This document shows, in pieces, positions 63,599 to 64,000 of a stretch of 64,000 nucleotides of DNA (its first letter is position 1; each line of letters begins with the position of its first letter). Source of the stretch: Nymphaea colorata (taxonomy: Eukaryota; Streptophyta; Magnoliopsida; Nymphaeales; Nymphaeaceae); the NCBI RefSeq assembly GCF_008831285.2, contig NC_045144.1, forward strand, positions 4,826,268 through 4,890,267, written 5' to 3'. The notes beneath the pieces are model-generated. The model saw nothing but the letters and a program-made list of their open reading frames with translations, was not told the origin of the DNA and did no database searches. A program made the position numbers and the translations under genes.

Positions 63599-64000
63599 CA
63601 CAAGCGAAGGAACTCTGCTTCCTGACAAGGACTATTCCTCCATTTTCGAGGTATCGGTCTTCATTGGTGGAGGAAAAAGAAAAGGTGCCAAACTTGTCAT
63701 CCGTTCTGATTCTCTCGGTCTGCCGAAGAAGTTTCACTATTGGAGATGGTTAGTAGAACCAGCCAAGATTTAGGCATTAAAAAATGACCAGACATTCATG
63801 GTGTCCCGGAAGCTGGGGCATTGCAATTTGCAAAGCTGAGGCCAAGCAATAGATGGCGGACTTGGAAATTTTGCAGCATGTTGTGGGCGTTTGTCTTGGT
63901 TGTTGTGAGAGAGGGCCAGGAGGAAGATATGGCCTGAGTGGCCATTAAAAAACCTCCACTTGACGTATTGGAATGCGTGCTAAGTCTCATGCGTTAGTGC
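63599..64000 (-). other. Upstream flank of the GNAT gene
   Basis: This stretch contains no recognisable exon and should include the GNAT leader and promoter. No clear TATA box was identified. Confidence 0.4.

Overview
The window is nuclear DNA of a flowering plant. The evidence is spliced genes with GT-AG introns, plant-only families (AGAMOUS-subfamily MADS box, group IV GSK3/SHAGGY kinase, plastid-type GNAT, CRTISO-like oxidoreductase), Ty1/copia retrotransposons primed from initiator tRNA-Met, MITEs, and many (TA)n/(GA)n microsatellites. The species cannot be fixed from the sequence. There is no bacterial, organellar or CRISPR content.

Layout. (1) 1-4.9 kb: first exon of a minus-strand AG-subfamily MADS-box gene (4427-4608), probably the D lineage (AGL11/SEEDSTICK-like). 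More than 4.4 kb of its first intron runs off the left edge. (2) 4.9-10.5 kb: gene-free, microsatellite-rich spacer. (3) 10778-32666, plus strand: a complete nine-exon gene of about 22 kb for a 572-residue plastid-type FAD oxidoreductase of the carotenoid isomerase-like family (At1g57770 type). All exon joins keep frame. Its introns hold a solo LTR (intron 4), a nested copia-in-copia complex plus a MITE (intron 5) and a decayed copia gag with LTR-like flanks (intron 8). (4) 32.7-52 kb: transposon-rich spacer with an hAT-type MITE with intact 8-bp target duplication, Tourist-like MITEs, a foldback element, copia relics, a duplicated 0.8-0.9 kb repeat, a degenerate 'ggattcggat' repeat family and one orphan exon resembling the N-terminus of a plant DUF761-type protein. 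(5) 52.2-59.7 kb, plus strand: a complete group IV GSK3/SHAGGY-like kinase with 12 coding exons and 423 residues, a separate 5' leader and a long leader intron. (6) 61265-63598, minus strand: a four-exon plastid-type GNAT acetyltransferase convergent with the kinase. Its first exon appears to carry a 1-nt frameshift that separates the transit-peptide-like N-terminus from the rest.

The genes belong to unrelated processes (ovule/floral identity, plastid redox metabolism, brassinosteroid/stress-type kinase signalling, plastid N-acetylation), so no gene cluster or operon-like system is implied. The most instructive content is the layered transposon history inside the oxidoreductase gene, a promoter-like module shared by three different LTRs, and the possible GNAT frameshift. 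I found no convincing new biological system.
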